From the NCBI GenBank assembly GCA_964058805.1, contig CAXKVV010000329.1, positions 1 to 27,719 of the forward strand: 27,719 bases of DNA. Reading direction: 5' to 3'. The notes below the pieces were generated by a model. The model was given only the letters and a program-made list of their open reading frames with translations, was not told the DNA's origin and did no database searches. This DNA comes from Schoenoplectus triqueter (lineage: Eukaryota > Streptophyta > Magnoliopsida > Poales > Cyperaceae). Made by a program: the position numbers and the translations under genes. Shown here piece by piece: positions 1 to 10,404 of this stretch (position 1 is its first letter; every line of letters starts with the position of its first letter).

Positions 1-726
1 ATTATTTTAGTAAGCTTGAGTTGATAAGATAAAATATTATAATTTATTTATCTTTCATTTATAATCTTCGTTCATAAATAATTATTTCAGTTTTTTGTTT
101 TAATATCTGTCAAGTTCATAATTTTTCACTTAAAAAATATTTTTATTCAATATTTTATATTTCATATATATTTAATTTACTCCTCGCTTTTGAGAATTAA
201 ACTGAATTATTGTTAGATTATTCAATATATAATTTTATATTTGAACCAAGATTTTTTTTTAAAAATCATTCAAGTCATCAATATCTTTTGGCTACCAAAA
301 CACTTGCTAATAAATTATATTTTTTTTATTATGTTTTTATTTTGTTTTTAAATCATAAGGTTAGTGACATACAATCATATTAATTGGACTTTTAAATTTA
401 ATACAATTGACATCAATAATTAGTATGCTACAAGAAACTATGTCATGAAGCTTGTTCTTGTTGCATTCCATTGCACCACATCAAATTTCATACAACACAA
501 AAATTTTAAATGAATGATTATAATTATAAAAATAGAACTCAAGAAGTATTGATAATATTATCATTATTGCTAATAATGGATATTCAGTATAATTATTTTA
601 TTTTTTATAATTGATGATTGTGATGTCGACTCCAATTGGAAATTCTGGCTCCATCCCTAATTATGATCGACATTAAGTGTTGAATGCCAGCATTTTCTGT
701 TGAGTAATTAAGAAAATTGCACATAC
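1..726 (-). other. Third intron of the P450 gene, open at the left edge
   Basis: This follows the GTATGT splice donor at 726-721 on the minus strand. The stretch is very AT-rich. In either direction I found no ExxR, PERF or heme-loop coding sequence, so the next exon must lie beyond base 1 and the intron is longer than 726 bases. No repeat family was recognised inside it. Confidence 0.65.
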
Positions 727-2675
727 CTTAGTCAGTCTTGAAAGCACATCTGAAGTTAGTTCACCGTTTTGAGTTGCCTCCACAAACTCCTCTCGTAGTG
801 TTGACTGCCATTCGGGATGAAGCGCCAGCATCAGTAGCGACCATGACAGCGCCAGAGCAGTTGTCTCATGCCCGCCAAAGAAGAATGTCTTGCACTCATC
901 TATAAGCTCCTTCGTAGTCAGACGTTTCTCCTGCGTAGCCTTGTCGTCATTTTCAGCCATCATTAGAGCAAGCAAATCAGTCTGTTGTCGCTCTGCATTC
1001 TGATCACATCTTTGCTGCCTTCTCGACTCGATGACTTCTAGGAGGAGTGCATCAATTTCTTTTCCTAGCTTCCATTCACTGTATGACTGTCTGATGAGTA
1101 GTAACTTGCTGAAGGGGACTCCCACAAGGCGGTTGGATTTGAATAGCATCACTTGCATGGATCGCAGTTTTTCATAGATCGTTTTGCACTTCTCTTCATT
1201 TATGCCAAAGCTTGCTTTTGCAATAATTTCTGCGGCATTGTCAGTGATATCTGCTTCTATGTTTATCTCACTTTGACCAGAAAAAACCAGGCCGGTCCAT
1301 CGGTTGATCATCTTTTTTGTGGTCACTTCCATTAATCCTATCATAGACTGAAATTGCCGTGCATATAAAACCACAATGCTGTTAATTAATTATTATTCAA
1401 CAAAAGTGTTAATCTTCATGACTTTCTAACAACTCTGACATTACATAGCAGAGAAGTTTCTTACATCAAAAAACATAAATCTATTTGCTTTAATAGTGAT
1501 GAAATAACATAAAGTGCCCTGATAAAAAAAGTACACTGTCCATTTAGTAAACTACAAACAAAATATATATTATTAATTCTTGGAGATTTTCACGAAGATT
1601 AAACATCAAATGCTTACATTTAGATTAGTCATTGAGAATGCTGGTGAAATGATGTTCCGATGGAAAGTCCAATCATTTCCCTCAACCATTAGTAGGCCGT
1701 TACCGAACATCGGTTTTCTATCATGCTTGAACACATTTGGCTTTCCCCATTGCTTGCTGAGAATACCTGAGGTCACCTGTTTAAGGAACTCAGGGTCTGC
1801 TGTGTACAAAAAGGGTTCAGTCCCGAGCCAGTAAATGAACACATTTCCTGCGATAAATAATACAAATACAATCTTAATTATTTAAGCAGTCAGATAATCA
1901 GATAATGAATTAGACTGTTGTAAACATTGCACCTGTTGTACTCAATTTAAAATGCACAAACAGTTATTTGTCATTCAGTTACTAATTAAAAAGCATATAC
2001 AAGAATCTGATGCGACATATAATACATATGCTATCATATCATGCATGTAAATAATTGGAACAACTAGCTAGCTAGTATATATGTATATACTGAATAGGAA
2101 TTATAAAAATGAGTAGCTCTTGTGCATTTTTTCGTTTTCAAATAAAGAAAGAAGGAAAATTATAGAGACATCCTGCAATCCCGATATATCGTGAGTTGAG
2201 GTGAAATTAAAGTTTGCATCATCAAATTAATTAGTTGATCTAATTAATGAATGAATAGGGGGGGGGGGGGGTTATCAGACCAATAAGTGAGACAAGTCCA
2301 TAAATTTTACTAAGAAAAACACGGGAAAATAGCGAGCAAAATGCTTGTAATATGTAAATTCTAAACTGTAAGTTCGTCTAAAAAAATACCAAAGGATTTT
2401 CTCCAGCGAGCAAAATACGGAAATACAGATGCATGAATATCATGAGTTACTCCTGGAGATGGATGAGCAGAGGTTACATGTTTTTTTCTCATCATTTGGA
2501 GCAAGTTTCCCAAGGGAAATTGTGGACGAGGGCCTCTAAAGCCATTTCTTTCGAGCTGAAATTTCATTTTCAGAGGTGAAAACCAAAGGATGGAGATAAG
2601 GGTGCACATGAGGCAGAGAAACATGCATCCTAAGACATAGTTCATGGTTTGAATGGAGAGAAGAACAAACGCCAT
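727..2675 (-). CDS. Cytochrome P450, CYP72 clan (cytokinin hydroxylase-like), 5' three exons, partial
   Basis: Three exons read on the minus strand: 2675-2390, 1847-1618 and 1347-727. The introns are GT/AG (1848-2389 and 1348-1617) and the joined frame has 379 codons with no stop. Residues 3-32 form a hydrophobic ER membrane anchor, followed by the proline-rich hinge GPRPQFPLGN at 48-57. The C-helix WxxxR motif is W155-R159 (DWTFHR), and the I-helix oxygen-activation motif GGHETT is at 330-335. The frame ends in TLTK-type exon sequence at K379 followed by a GTATGT donor. ExxR, PERF and the heme Cys loop are absent, so about 135 residues of a usual ~515 lie left of the window. P450s of this clan (CYP709/714/715/735-like) are ER monooxygenases, often acting on hormones or isoprenoids; the substrate cannot be told here. 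ATG 2675 is the first in-frame ATG and precedes the anchor. A pseudogene cannot be excluded because the 3' end is unseen. Confidence 0.9.
2258..2271 (+). repeat. 14-base G homopolymer in P450 intron 1
   Basis: An uninterrupted run of 14 G lies within the first intron of the P450 gene (C-run on the coding strand). It stands out in DNA this AT-rich. It may be a true polymorphic tract or partly a sequencing or assembly length error. Confidence 0.9.
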
Positions 2676-2747
2676 TGCCAGTGTTTTCTTATCTTCCCTT
2701 CTGAAGTAGTGGGAATTTGGTCTGAAGGATGAGGCAATTCGCTTACC

Positions 2748-2754
2748 TTATATA
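2748..2754 (-). promoter_or_regulatory. TATA box of the P450 gene
   Basis: On the minus strand the sequence reads CTATATAAGG, a canonical plant TATA box, about 73 bases upstream of the ATG at 2675. This would put transcription start near 2720 and give a short 5' leader. Only about 21 bases separate it from the target-site duplication of the hAT element that begins at 2784. Function is inferred from position and motif only. Confidence 0.6.
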
Positions 2755-2775
2755 GTAGGGGAGAGAAGGCTAAGA

Positions 2776-2783
2776 AGCAATGC
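2776..2783. repeat. Left 8-bp target-site duplication of the hAT element
   Basis: agcaatgc, identical to 3692-3699. It marks the pre-insertion target between the P450 TATA box and its former upstream promoter. Confidence 0.9.
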
Positions 2784-3691
2784 TAGGGGTGTCAATGGGT
2801 ACGGTACGGGTCGGACGGAGATATTTTTATTATAATATTCATATTAAATTATTCTTACCTATACCTTATCCTTACCCATTAAAATTAGACTTACACATAC
2901 CCTACCCTTACCCGTTAAAATAAATGGTTAACGAAATGGTAATGGATGCTAAAGAATAATATTAATGTATTACTTAATTTATTATTATTTATAAAAAAAT
3001 ATATGAACTCATTCTGTTCATACAAATACGTATTTATTTTACTAGTATAAAATAAAAATATAATTATACAAATAATTCTAATTTGAGTCATTTCAAAATA
3101 AATAAATTAAAAAATAAGCATCTCTTGTCAAACTTTTTAAGTAAAAAAATAAAATATATTAAAAGCAAAAATAACATCTTGTCTAAAATAAAATCTAATA
3201 TTGTCCATTTAATCATTTTAAGAAGTACTCTACTAAATATTATTCAAACATTATAACTTATAAGATGATTAAACTTAAAAAAGATGATAACTATAATTCG
3301 TAGTAATTAACTCATAAAAATCGGGGCAACTAAGAATACTCCGAAGTTGTGCGTTAATGGTCTGGACCGAGTTTGAAACTACTAGTCATTAACGCACAAC
3401 TTCATGTTGTTCTTACCAATTCCCTATTTTTTATTTTATTTACCAAAAAATATTACACGAGATAATTATATTGAAAATAATATAAGTTATTTTTTTTAAT
3501 AATTTACCCTATAGTGCAAACGGTTACGAAATGATTTTTACCCATACCCTTACCCATTTACTTGATGAAATAAATTTTTTACCCTTACCTATATCAAATA
3601 AGTTAACGGGAAAAAAATTTAACCCATACCCATCTTATCGAATACGGTACAAATCGGATAAATAGGTAAAAGGGTATCATTGACACCCCTA
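2784..3691. mobile_element. Non-autonomous hAT transposon, complete, 908 bp
   Basis: The element begins TAGGGGTGTCAATG and ends with its exact reverse complement, CATTGACACCCCTA. It is flanked by a perfect 8-bp target-site duplication, agcaatgc, at 2776-2783 and 3692-3699. Eight-base duplications and TAGGG-type ends are hallmarks of hAT elements. Subterminal regions carry iterated TACCCTTACCC-like motifs on both sides, as expected for transposase-binding repeats. There is no coding capacity inside, so it would depend on a transposase elsewhere. A secondary hairpin at 3343-3403 lies inside it. The element sits just upstream of the P450 TATA box. Confidence 0.93.
3343..3403. repeat. 17-bp perfect inverted repeat nested in the hAT element
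   Basis: gaagttgtgcgttaatg (3343-3359) is exactly inverted at 3387-3403, with a 27-base spacer. Weaker pairing extends outward to roughly 3310 and 3435. The outer right flank (about 3410-3452, TTATTTACCAAAAAATA) and the spacer core GGACCGAGTTTGAAACT resemble the end and subterminal core of the MULE at 7843-8970. This suggests a small relative nested in the hAT element. Confidence 0.7.
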
Positions 3692-3699
3692 AGCAATGC

Positions 3700-3960
3700 A
3701 CGCTTTGTTGTTGTTATGTCTTTGCTGCATTATTACCTTTTTATCTTTCTCCAACTTGCGTCCCACGAGTTATCGCATGGCCCTTTTGATGCAACGCGTC
3801 TTATCCTTCAGAAGGTTTGTTTGGCGCACCATGAAATAGCAAAAAATAGATATATATAGAATTATTATTCTGACGAATTAATTTATTAAATAAATTTTTG
3901 ACTAAGTAGAAGAATGCGGAAGAACAAAAAGGAACATTATTGTTAACATGCCTCCCACTT

Positions 3961-3996
<36 letters not shown>

Positions 3997-4196
3997 AATA
4001 AAGGAACATTATAGTTACATTCTTGTATAATATATAAATGTAATTAATGACATAAGGCATGGAAGAAAAAATTCCATAATATAGCACTTGTAAAGTAAAT
4101 TATCATATCTAAATAATTATAAAGAAGTTCATCTTACTTGGATAGTACGACATTAGGGGGTAAACTGGAGACGCGTAACTGCCCTAGTTGTTGTCA
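3700..4196. other. Intergenic DNA upstream of the P450 gene, with an AT microsatellite
   Basis: No gene recognised. It holds the former upstream promoter of the P450 gene, pushed away by the hAT insertion, and a (TA)n tract at about 3961-3993. Confidence 0.5.
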
Positions 4197-4205
4197 TAAT
4201 CTAAA

Positions 4206-4603
4206 GAGAGAGAATCGGTTGACAATGGATTATTTTGATAACATTGACAATGGACCTCTAAATAAATATAAAAAAAATCTTAAAAATGGAAATTTTTTTT
4301 ATAAATGTGTTCTTCTACTTATGGATTGATAGTCATTCAAATTTCATACAATTTCATTATCGTTTGATAGTCGATCAAATACCGTTAAATTTGTACCGTT
4401 GCAAATTATATGAAAATTTGATGGTCTTTGACGGACTATCAAACGATAATGAAATTTCATAAAATTTAAATGACCAATATCAATCCATAAGTAGAAGAAC
4501 ACGTCTATAAATTTATTTTTCATTTTTAATTTTTTTTTTGTATTTATTTAAAAGTCCATTGTCAAATTTGTCAAAATAACCCATTGTTAGCTTATCCCTT
4601 CTC
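4206..4603. mobile_element. Palindromic Mutator-type MITE, copy 1, 398 bp
   Basis: A perfect 9-bp target-site duplication, taatctaaa, flanks it at 4197-4205 and 4604-4612. The ends read GAGAGAGAATCGGTTGACAA on the left and, inverted, GAGAAGGGATAAGCTAACAA on the right. Arms of well over 100 bp pair along almost the whole length, for example the tgttcttctacttatggatt block against its inverse. Nine-base duplications plus long inverted repeats indicate Mutator-superfamily mobilisation. It has no coding capacity. Sister copies are at 13473-13860 and 13874-14235, with a half copy near 9994-10190. Confidence 0.88.
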
Positions 4604-4612
4604 TAATCTAAA

Positions 4613-4874
4613 ATATGCATTAGCAGCTCCCGGGCATATGAAGAGATATATAGTTTTTGAGTTTTGACCCGAGAGGTCCTAAGACTTAGTTGATTTAATT
4701 AAGCGGCTTAGTTGACTGAGGAAAAAACAAATTTTGTCTCCGTAGTAATTTAAAATATATGTAACTTCTACATACGATGTGAACTGGGGGCAATGCCGCC
4801 ATGCTGCAATATATGCTGGTTCTCTAGAAACGCAAAGAAAAAAAAAAGTGGAGTGCGGAGTCGTCACACTTTTA
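4613..4874. other. Intergenic DNA without recognised features
   Basis: AT-rich sequence between the MITE and the CACTA/hAT-like remnants. I see no gene or clear repeat. Short frames here lack any recognisable domain. Confidence 0.4.
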
Positions 4875-5219
4875 TATGCATTGTTTTAAAATGCGGCCAT
4901 ATGGCCGTATATACGGTTCGTTTATATTTATACGGTGCATGCAATGCCGTATGTATAAAAGTATATATCTGTATATTCAACAATGCCTATATTTTTTAAA
5001 ATATTTATCGCATTAAGTTTATAAAATTAATTCTATTATATTTTTCATGTAAAATATTCAAAATTATATTAATATCTTATTATATTTTTTATTTTACATT
5101 AAAATTATTCAAAAATAAATGATTGATTCAAATATTATAAAAAAAATTTAAAATATATATCCGTATATGTAATATGTATACTAAACCATATATGTATTCA
5201 CATATCACATATATACTAT
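4875..5219. mobile_element. Possible hAT-like element end, truncated
   Basis: The stretch starts near gcattgttttaaaatgcggc, followed by iterated GGCCGTATA / CCGTATATG motifs, and ends just before the CACTA terminus at 5220. The layout (a GTTTTxAAA end followed by iterated CCGTAT motifs) recalls the hAT element at 24728-25262. No matching right end or target duplication was found, so this is a tentative call. Confidence 0.3.
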
Positions 5220-5580
5220 CACTACCAGAGAAAAAAGAATTAAAACCGGTTTTATAAACAATTTAGCACCGGTTATAAACCGGTTTTAAAAGTAAGCGGT
5301 GCTAAAGGTTTATAACCGGTGTTAAAATAAAATATTTAAAACCGGTTTAACAAAACCGGTGCTAATTTATTTTGAACAATTAAAACCGGTTATTGAATAA
5401 CCGGTTCTATTTTACTTCATTTAAAACCGGTTTTCCTATAACCGGTGCTAATTGACTTCATTTAAAACCGGTTATCCCATAACCAGTTCTAATTTATTGA
5501 ATAACCGGTTCTATTTTACTTCCTGCGATTGTAATAAAATAACACATTAAAACCGATTTCTTTGAATAACCGGCTCTAAA
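5220..5580. mobile_element. Terminal and subterminal region of a CACTA (En/Spm-type) transposon
   Basis: The terminus is CACTACCAGAGAAAAAAG. It is followed by more than fifteen copies, in both orientations, of a motif centred on ACCGGTT, typically TTAAAACCGGTT or ACCGGTGCTAA. A CACTA terminus followed by clustered, mixed-orientation subterminal repeats is diagnostic of this superfamily, where the repeats bind the TNPA-type protein. The opposite end was not found in the window, so the element is truncated, rearranged, or its far end is too decayed to see. The decayed protease gene that starts 184 bases inward reads toward this end. Confidence 0.85.
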
Positions 5581-5763
5581 CATTTTTTTTTTAATAAATT
5601 TTTTATTTTCTGTGACTGGTCCATATACCAGCCATATATATAAACAAACACATACAAATATAACACAAAAATATAACACAAATATAACTCACTAAATAAC
5701 TGATCAATATCATATAAGTAACTAAACATTACAAATAACAGAAAAAAAATATAAAATAAATTA

Positions 5764-6678
5764 TCAAATATTAGATGCAATATAATTTACAACCATCTCC
5801 TTAATTTCTTCGATATCTTCCAGTGAATAAGATTGAGGAGCTGGTTTGATAGCCTATTAAAAAATTAAAATTTCATTGGTTTGATTAAGCAAACAAATAT
5901 GTAAGAGAATTAAAGATTAATATGAAGTTTATTTTTTATACCTGTGGTAAATTTTTGTTGCTAGAATATGTAGTTATTATATTATGCATCGATTTCATAA
6001 CATAATAGCCGCACTCTTTACCGCTTGGTTGGTTTGGACTCTAAAATGTTACAAGAAAAAAATGAAATAATAGCGTAAGGCCCTTATATAACAATCATTT
6101 AAAGTTAGAAATTACACACCTGAAAAAAATCAAATCATTTAAAATTTGGAATTACAAACCTGAATCGTTTTCCAAGTGAACTTGAGTTTTTTTTCTTGAG
6201 CGAATTGTTTTTCAATCCAATAATAGCGTAAGGCCCTTATAAAACAATGATATGAGTTATCAATTACAGTACATAATAAATTATCGAAGATAATAGAAAA
6301 AACTTACGTATTTAATACTGGTTGGATAATATATGTTTCATCTTTACGATTCAATGAGTCCATGACATAAACAACAGAGGGTTTGAGCCGCACAATCAAA
6401 AGAATTCAATGCCCCCTACAATTTATATGTATTAATATGGAGAGATTAAGCAATTAAGCAATAGATAAATAAGCAAATGAATTAAGTTTTGAAGTTCTAA
6501 TCTTTCAATGTACGGAAGAAACATGTAGGAGTTTGGATTCTCGCATTTAACAAAGCATTGCCCCAAATAATTGACTGTGCGCTCAATATCACTTTGAATT
6601 TGTGTTTCCGTGCAAAAATATGGATCGATAAATTTACAATTGTCAATTAAGAAACTCTTGCACGTATCGTGGGAAACC
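5764..6678 (-). pseudogene. CACTA-associated Ulp1-like (C48) cysteine protease, decayed C-terminal part
   Basis: Exons on the minus strand join as 6678 to ~6487, 6415-6308, 6235-6160, 6040-5942 and 5853-5764 (stop TGA). Recognisable pieces, in order: SYMFLPYIERL, then GH*ILLIVRLKPSVVYVMDSL, then ALRYYWIEKQF, then NQPSGKECGYYVMKSM, then YSLEDIEEIKEMV. They match the Ulp1/SENP-like C48 catalytic domain: His (codon 6409-6411), Asp (6358-6360), oxyanion Gln and nucleophile Cys (6011-6013) are all present. The Trp normally following the His is a TGA stop (6406-6408), and the exon ending near 6487 lacks a GT donor, so it is broken. Such genes are known passengers or ORFs of plant CACTA and Mutator elements. 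The host role in the family is SUMO or ubiquitin-like cleavage, and none is implied here. Confidence 0.8.
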
Positions 6679-7833
6679 CTACAATATATACAATAATTAG
6701 TCTTAAAATAATTATTACAATGCTAAAAGAAATATTATGATTCTATTCTTACAATGCTAAAAGAAATTTACAATTGTCAACCGCACGCATATTGAAATCC
6801 ACATTTTAAAACCTTGCTTATAGCCTTATATGCACCTCCGTTGTGAGACAAAAAGTTACCAAAGAAAATATAATAACATACAATCCCCGAGGACTTCTAT
6901 AATATATATTAATACTTTATTATTAGTGATATAGTAAACGGCTTACGGATACCTATAAAATGTGGGCATAGGACGGCTCTTATTGAATCCACTAAATCCA
7001 CGAAGAAATGACCCAATGAACCGACCAGTAGCATTTTTGCATTTTGCACAAAACCCACGTTGAATGAATGGGTAGATTGATCACACGAATATCGTGAGAA
7101 AAGTTGCACACTAGTTATGTCGGGAATATCCAATGGAAAATTAATCATGCATTGAATCGGTTCCTAACAAAGTGCACGAATCATGACACATATTAGAGGG
7201 TCCGAATCGCAAAGCACAAAAGAGATTGTGCATTGCAATATATTTTAGCGCGCCTTATATAGATAGATAATTAATTATGTTATAATTATTGTAAAAAACA
7301 AAATATTTTTGAACTTCATAACAAATTCTTATTTTTAATTCAAAAGATTATTTTAATTTCATCATATATATTTGTTACAAATTTTTAATACATATATAGT
7401 AATTGTATTCAACACCACTTCATCTAACTATTTCATTTTACTTAACCATACAATCAAACACCAATGCATTGAAGTGGAGTTGGATCTATTAACTTTTATT
7501 TCACTTTAACTTTACTTCATTGGTCAAATGAATGATTTAAATAAGAAAGTAACAAGATACTGGATTGTTAGAGCTAGTTCCCAACAAATATGAAAAATCT
7601 ACTTTTATATATTTTACAATCCATTACCTTTTGCTTCAAATCATGTATTATATATTTCATTCATGTTGTCAGAGATTATCTCTTAATCATTTTCTTTTTC
7701 TTTTGGGGGTAAAAGTACTCCAAAAGGGCAACTTCGTTAATTTTCGACGGCTCGTTCCATAGTAGGTCTTATAAGCGGTATAAAATAAAGCCTTATAAGC
7801 GGGTATAAAATAAACAAAAATAAAGCCCCTAGA
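6679..7833. other. Probable interior of the decayed CACTA element, then unassigned DNA
   Basis: A minus-strand open stretch at about 6945-7148 (reading INFPLDIPDITSVQLFSR) lies upstream of the protease exons. It could be an eroded exon of the same transposon gene, but I cannot match it to a domain. A tandem pair of ttataagcggtataaaataaa-like units, about 24 bases apart, lies at 7768-7815. No second CACTA terminus was found, so the boundary is unknown. Confidence 0.35.
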
Positions 7834-7842
7834 GAAATTAAA

Positions 7843-8970
7843 CAGATATTTTTGATAAATAAAATAAAAAAATAGGAAGTGGTATGATTTCAGTGAAAAT
7901 ATGCACTCATAGTACCCGAGTTGCTGGGACCGAATTTGAAACTCGGTCCCAGTTTTTTTTTTACAAAATTTTTAAGTTTTGATTATTTTTTTTCTTTAAA
8001 ACTTTTCTAAACACTTCAACGTAGTCCATGTCACATATACATTTGTCAGAAAATTAACACGTAAGGCCCAGCTACGCAATGAAAATTATTATAAATGAAT
8101 ACAGACTGTAAATACTAGTATGTTATTCTATACGTAATTCATTATTTCAATATAATATAAATATATTTTAAAATATATTTTCTTATTTTATTGCACAAAT
8201 AATATAATAAAAATATTAATATTTTAATAATAAAATAAAATATGTAATTTTCATGAATAATATAAAAAATACCATATTATTTGAAAAATTCAGCAAAATC
8301 GGAAATAAGATAGAAAGATTGGCAAAAATATTTGAAAATCTTTCTACTATGGATTAAAATGAGTAAGAAGAAGTAGGAACATTGGCCACCCCTCTGATCG
8401 GAATTTTTTTAGAAGCATCGTTGTAATTATGTATATTTTTAAAAAAATTAAAAAAAATATTTATTGGTGCAATTTTATTATCTATCAAATACTTATTTAT
8501 ATTTGATCGACAAATATATTTATATTTACATGTTCTTCAACTATATGTTTAAATCTAAAAAATTATATCAAAAATTTATTTTTTATTAGCCAACTCCCCA
8601 GCTTAATTTATTAATGGTAATTCACTTCATCCTTACTTGAATGACTTGATCATTGCTTTACTATAAGAAAAAAAATATATAAATGCACTAATTAACCATT
8701 ATACAATATTCTATATATAGCAATATGAAAATTTATTAAGAAGAAACCCTCAAGTTTTAACCGATTATTAAATATATAACAATATGCTTGTATCCTATAT
8801 AACATATGTTTGGAAAAAAAAATCAAAACATCAAAATTTTGTAAAAAAATTGGACCGATTTTCAAATTCAGTCCTAAAAATTTGAATCTCAGATCTAGCT
8901 ATGAATGCATATTTTCACTGAAATCTTACCATTTTCTTATTTTTTAATTTTATTTACCAAAAATAATCTG
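7843..8970. mobile_element. Non-autonomous Mutator-like element (TIR-MULE), complete, 1128 bp
   Basis: A perfect 9-bp target duplication, gaaattaaa, lies at 7834-7842 and 8971-8979. The terminal inverted repeats begin CAGATATTTTTGATAAATAA on the left and CAGATTATTTTTGGTAAATA inverted on the right, and run about 65 bp, including the block TTTCAGTGAAAATATGCA on both sides. The interior has no transposase coding. Within the left subterminal region, ctgggaccga and tcggtcccag (7924-7933, 7943-7952) form a 10-bp hairpin; the right side keeps a mutated version near 8850-8875. Confidence 0.9.
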
Positions 8971-8979
8971 GAAATTAAA

Positions 8980-9476
8980 GCATAGACTACCCTAGGAGGT
9001 CCGTTTGACACTTCATGGAATAACAAAAATTAGAAATTTCATTTTAGCTTAGTTAGACGATTTCAATCAAATGAGCAATGTAATCAAAACTATATATTTA
9101 GTTTAAAGTATTTTTTAGCTAATTAATTAACCTGATTTATCAGAAATTATCCAACTGAAGTACTGCTGCCAAAAAGGAGTTGAATCTGGCTAGCTCATAA
9201 AGTCATCATTTAGAACTCTCTGGCAAAAGTATAGTCCTCAATATATTTGGTGGGACTATAAACAATGCGGCTTTTGACTTTAGCCTTTTGATTTGGTTTA
9301 AATTAATCTTTCTTTTCATTTTCTTCGGCCTTTTCAAAAGCAAAGTATGAGCAACATTTGACATTTCGTGTAAAGTATTATTCTAACAATAAAACGAGTG
9401 GCATGCAAAGACTAACCCATGGATTTAGACTTTCGACTCGTGACAAGGACTAACCATGTTTTTCTACCGGGACATA
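8980..9476. other. Intergenic DNA without recognised features
   Basis: Between the MULE and the next CACTA element. No gene, RNA or clear repeat seen. Confidence 0.4.
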
Positions 9477-9993
9477 TCTCACTACAGCAAACTGACGCAT
9501 TAGCATCTGCCAGCACGTATTAGCATCGGCTTTTATCATTAATATCGGTCATGAAATTCATTGGCATCAGTCCGAATAAAAAACCGATGCGATGACTTAT
9601 GTGTATCGGCTTAGCTGATGCTAATAATGATTATCTGAATCGGCTTGGCCGATGTAATATTTTTCATGCATCAATTCATCATCTTTATTGTCCTTGTCGA
9701 TGTGAATATTCCCTATTAGGTTTGGTCTAAACTGATGCGAAAGTTTCGATATATCATTTATTATGCACATCGGCATTGCAGATGTAAATAATAATCATTT
9801 GAATCAGCTTAGCCGATGCAAGTGTAGTAATATATTTTTTTCATCTTTTTTTTGTTATGTTAATGACAATATTATTATTAATACTAATATATTTTTTAGT
9901 CAATTATATAAAAATAACATTTATATCGTGATATTAAAAATAATAATATTTTTTATGAATATATAGAGTGTGATTATATATAAAAAAAGTAAA

Positions 9994-10190
9994 GGGGAGG
10001 GGATCATTTGACGATGAGTTATTTTGACAATCTTAATAATACCACGCTAAATAAAATAAAAAATCTTAAAAATAAAAAAGAATTTAGAGATACAATTTTC
10101 AACTTATAGATCGATTATATTTTAAATTTTATATAATATAATTATAATTTAATAGTCCATCAAATACAAATAAAATTATATATTATAACC
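9994..10190. mobile_element. Half copy of the palindromic Mutator-type MITE, nested in CACTA
   Basis: The left arm only: ggggatcatttgacgatgag, then TTATTTTGACAATCTT, CTAAATAAAATAAAAAATCTTAAAAAT, and a fragment of the central atagtccatcaaata region. It aligns block by block with copies at 4206, 13473 and 13874. The right arm is missing, and it ends among the CACTA subterminal repeats at about 10190. It is more divergent than the other copies. Confidence 0.65.
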
Positions 10191-10304
10191 TCATCACATA
10201 CTGCGTCGGCCTATTAGTATCGGCTGACCGATGCAAGTAGCACTCTGCATGAGCAAGCCGATGTGATAAGCCATTTTTGGCCAATGCAAAAGCTACAGTT
10301 TCCT

Positions 10305-10404
10305 CAGTAGCGGAGCTTGCTAAAAATGTAAGAGGAGACCGGTTGTGCAAAGTGTTTCAAGGAGAGGCCACAACCCAAAATTCTAACACTAACCTCCGCC
10401 ACTG
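10305..10404. mobile_element. Small hAT MITE (100 bp) inside the CACTA right terminal repeat
   Basis: The ends are CAGTAGCGGAG and, inverted, CAGTGGCGGAG, a common plant hAT end. Flanking 8-bp duplications are agtttcct (10297-10304) and aatttcct (10405-10412), with one mismatch. Removing the element and one duplication restores an uninterrupted CACTA right end (CACAATAGGAAACTG when inverted), which independently supports the boundaries. Confidence 0.82.

Noticed and set aside
1153..1335. Plus-strand open frame over the P450 exon
   Set aside because: It is the shadow of exon 3 on the opposite strand; the minus-strand frame carries the P450 motifs.
1348..1374. Extra residues MVLYARQFQ at the start of P450 exon 3
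   Set aside because: They precede a good TTTCAG acceptor, and joining at 1347 keeps the frame and the family alignment; they are intron.
5494..5780. Minus-strand open frames of aromatic, hydrophobic composition
   Set aside because: AT-rich translation across CACTA subterminal DNA; no domain, and the true protease frame ends at 5764.
9500..10290. Repeated GCATCGGC motifs considered as a CRISPR-like or satellite array
   Set aside because: Irregular spacing, mixed orientation and CACTA ends explain them as transposon subterminal repeats.
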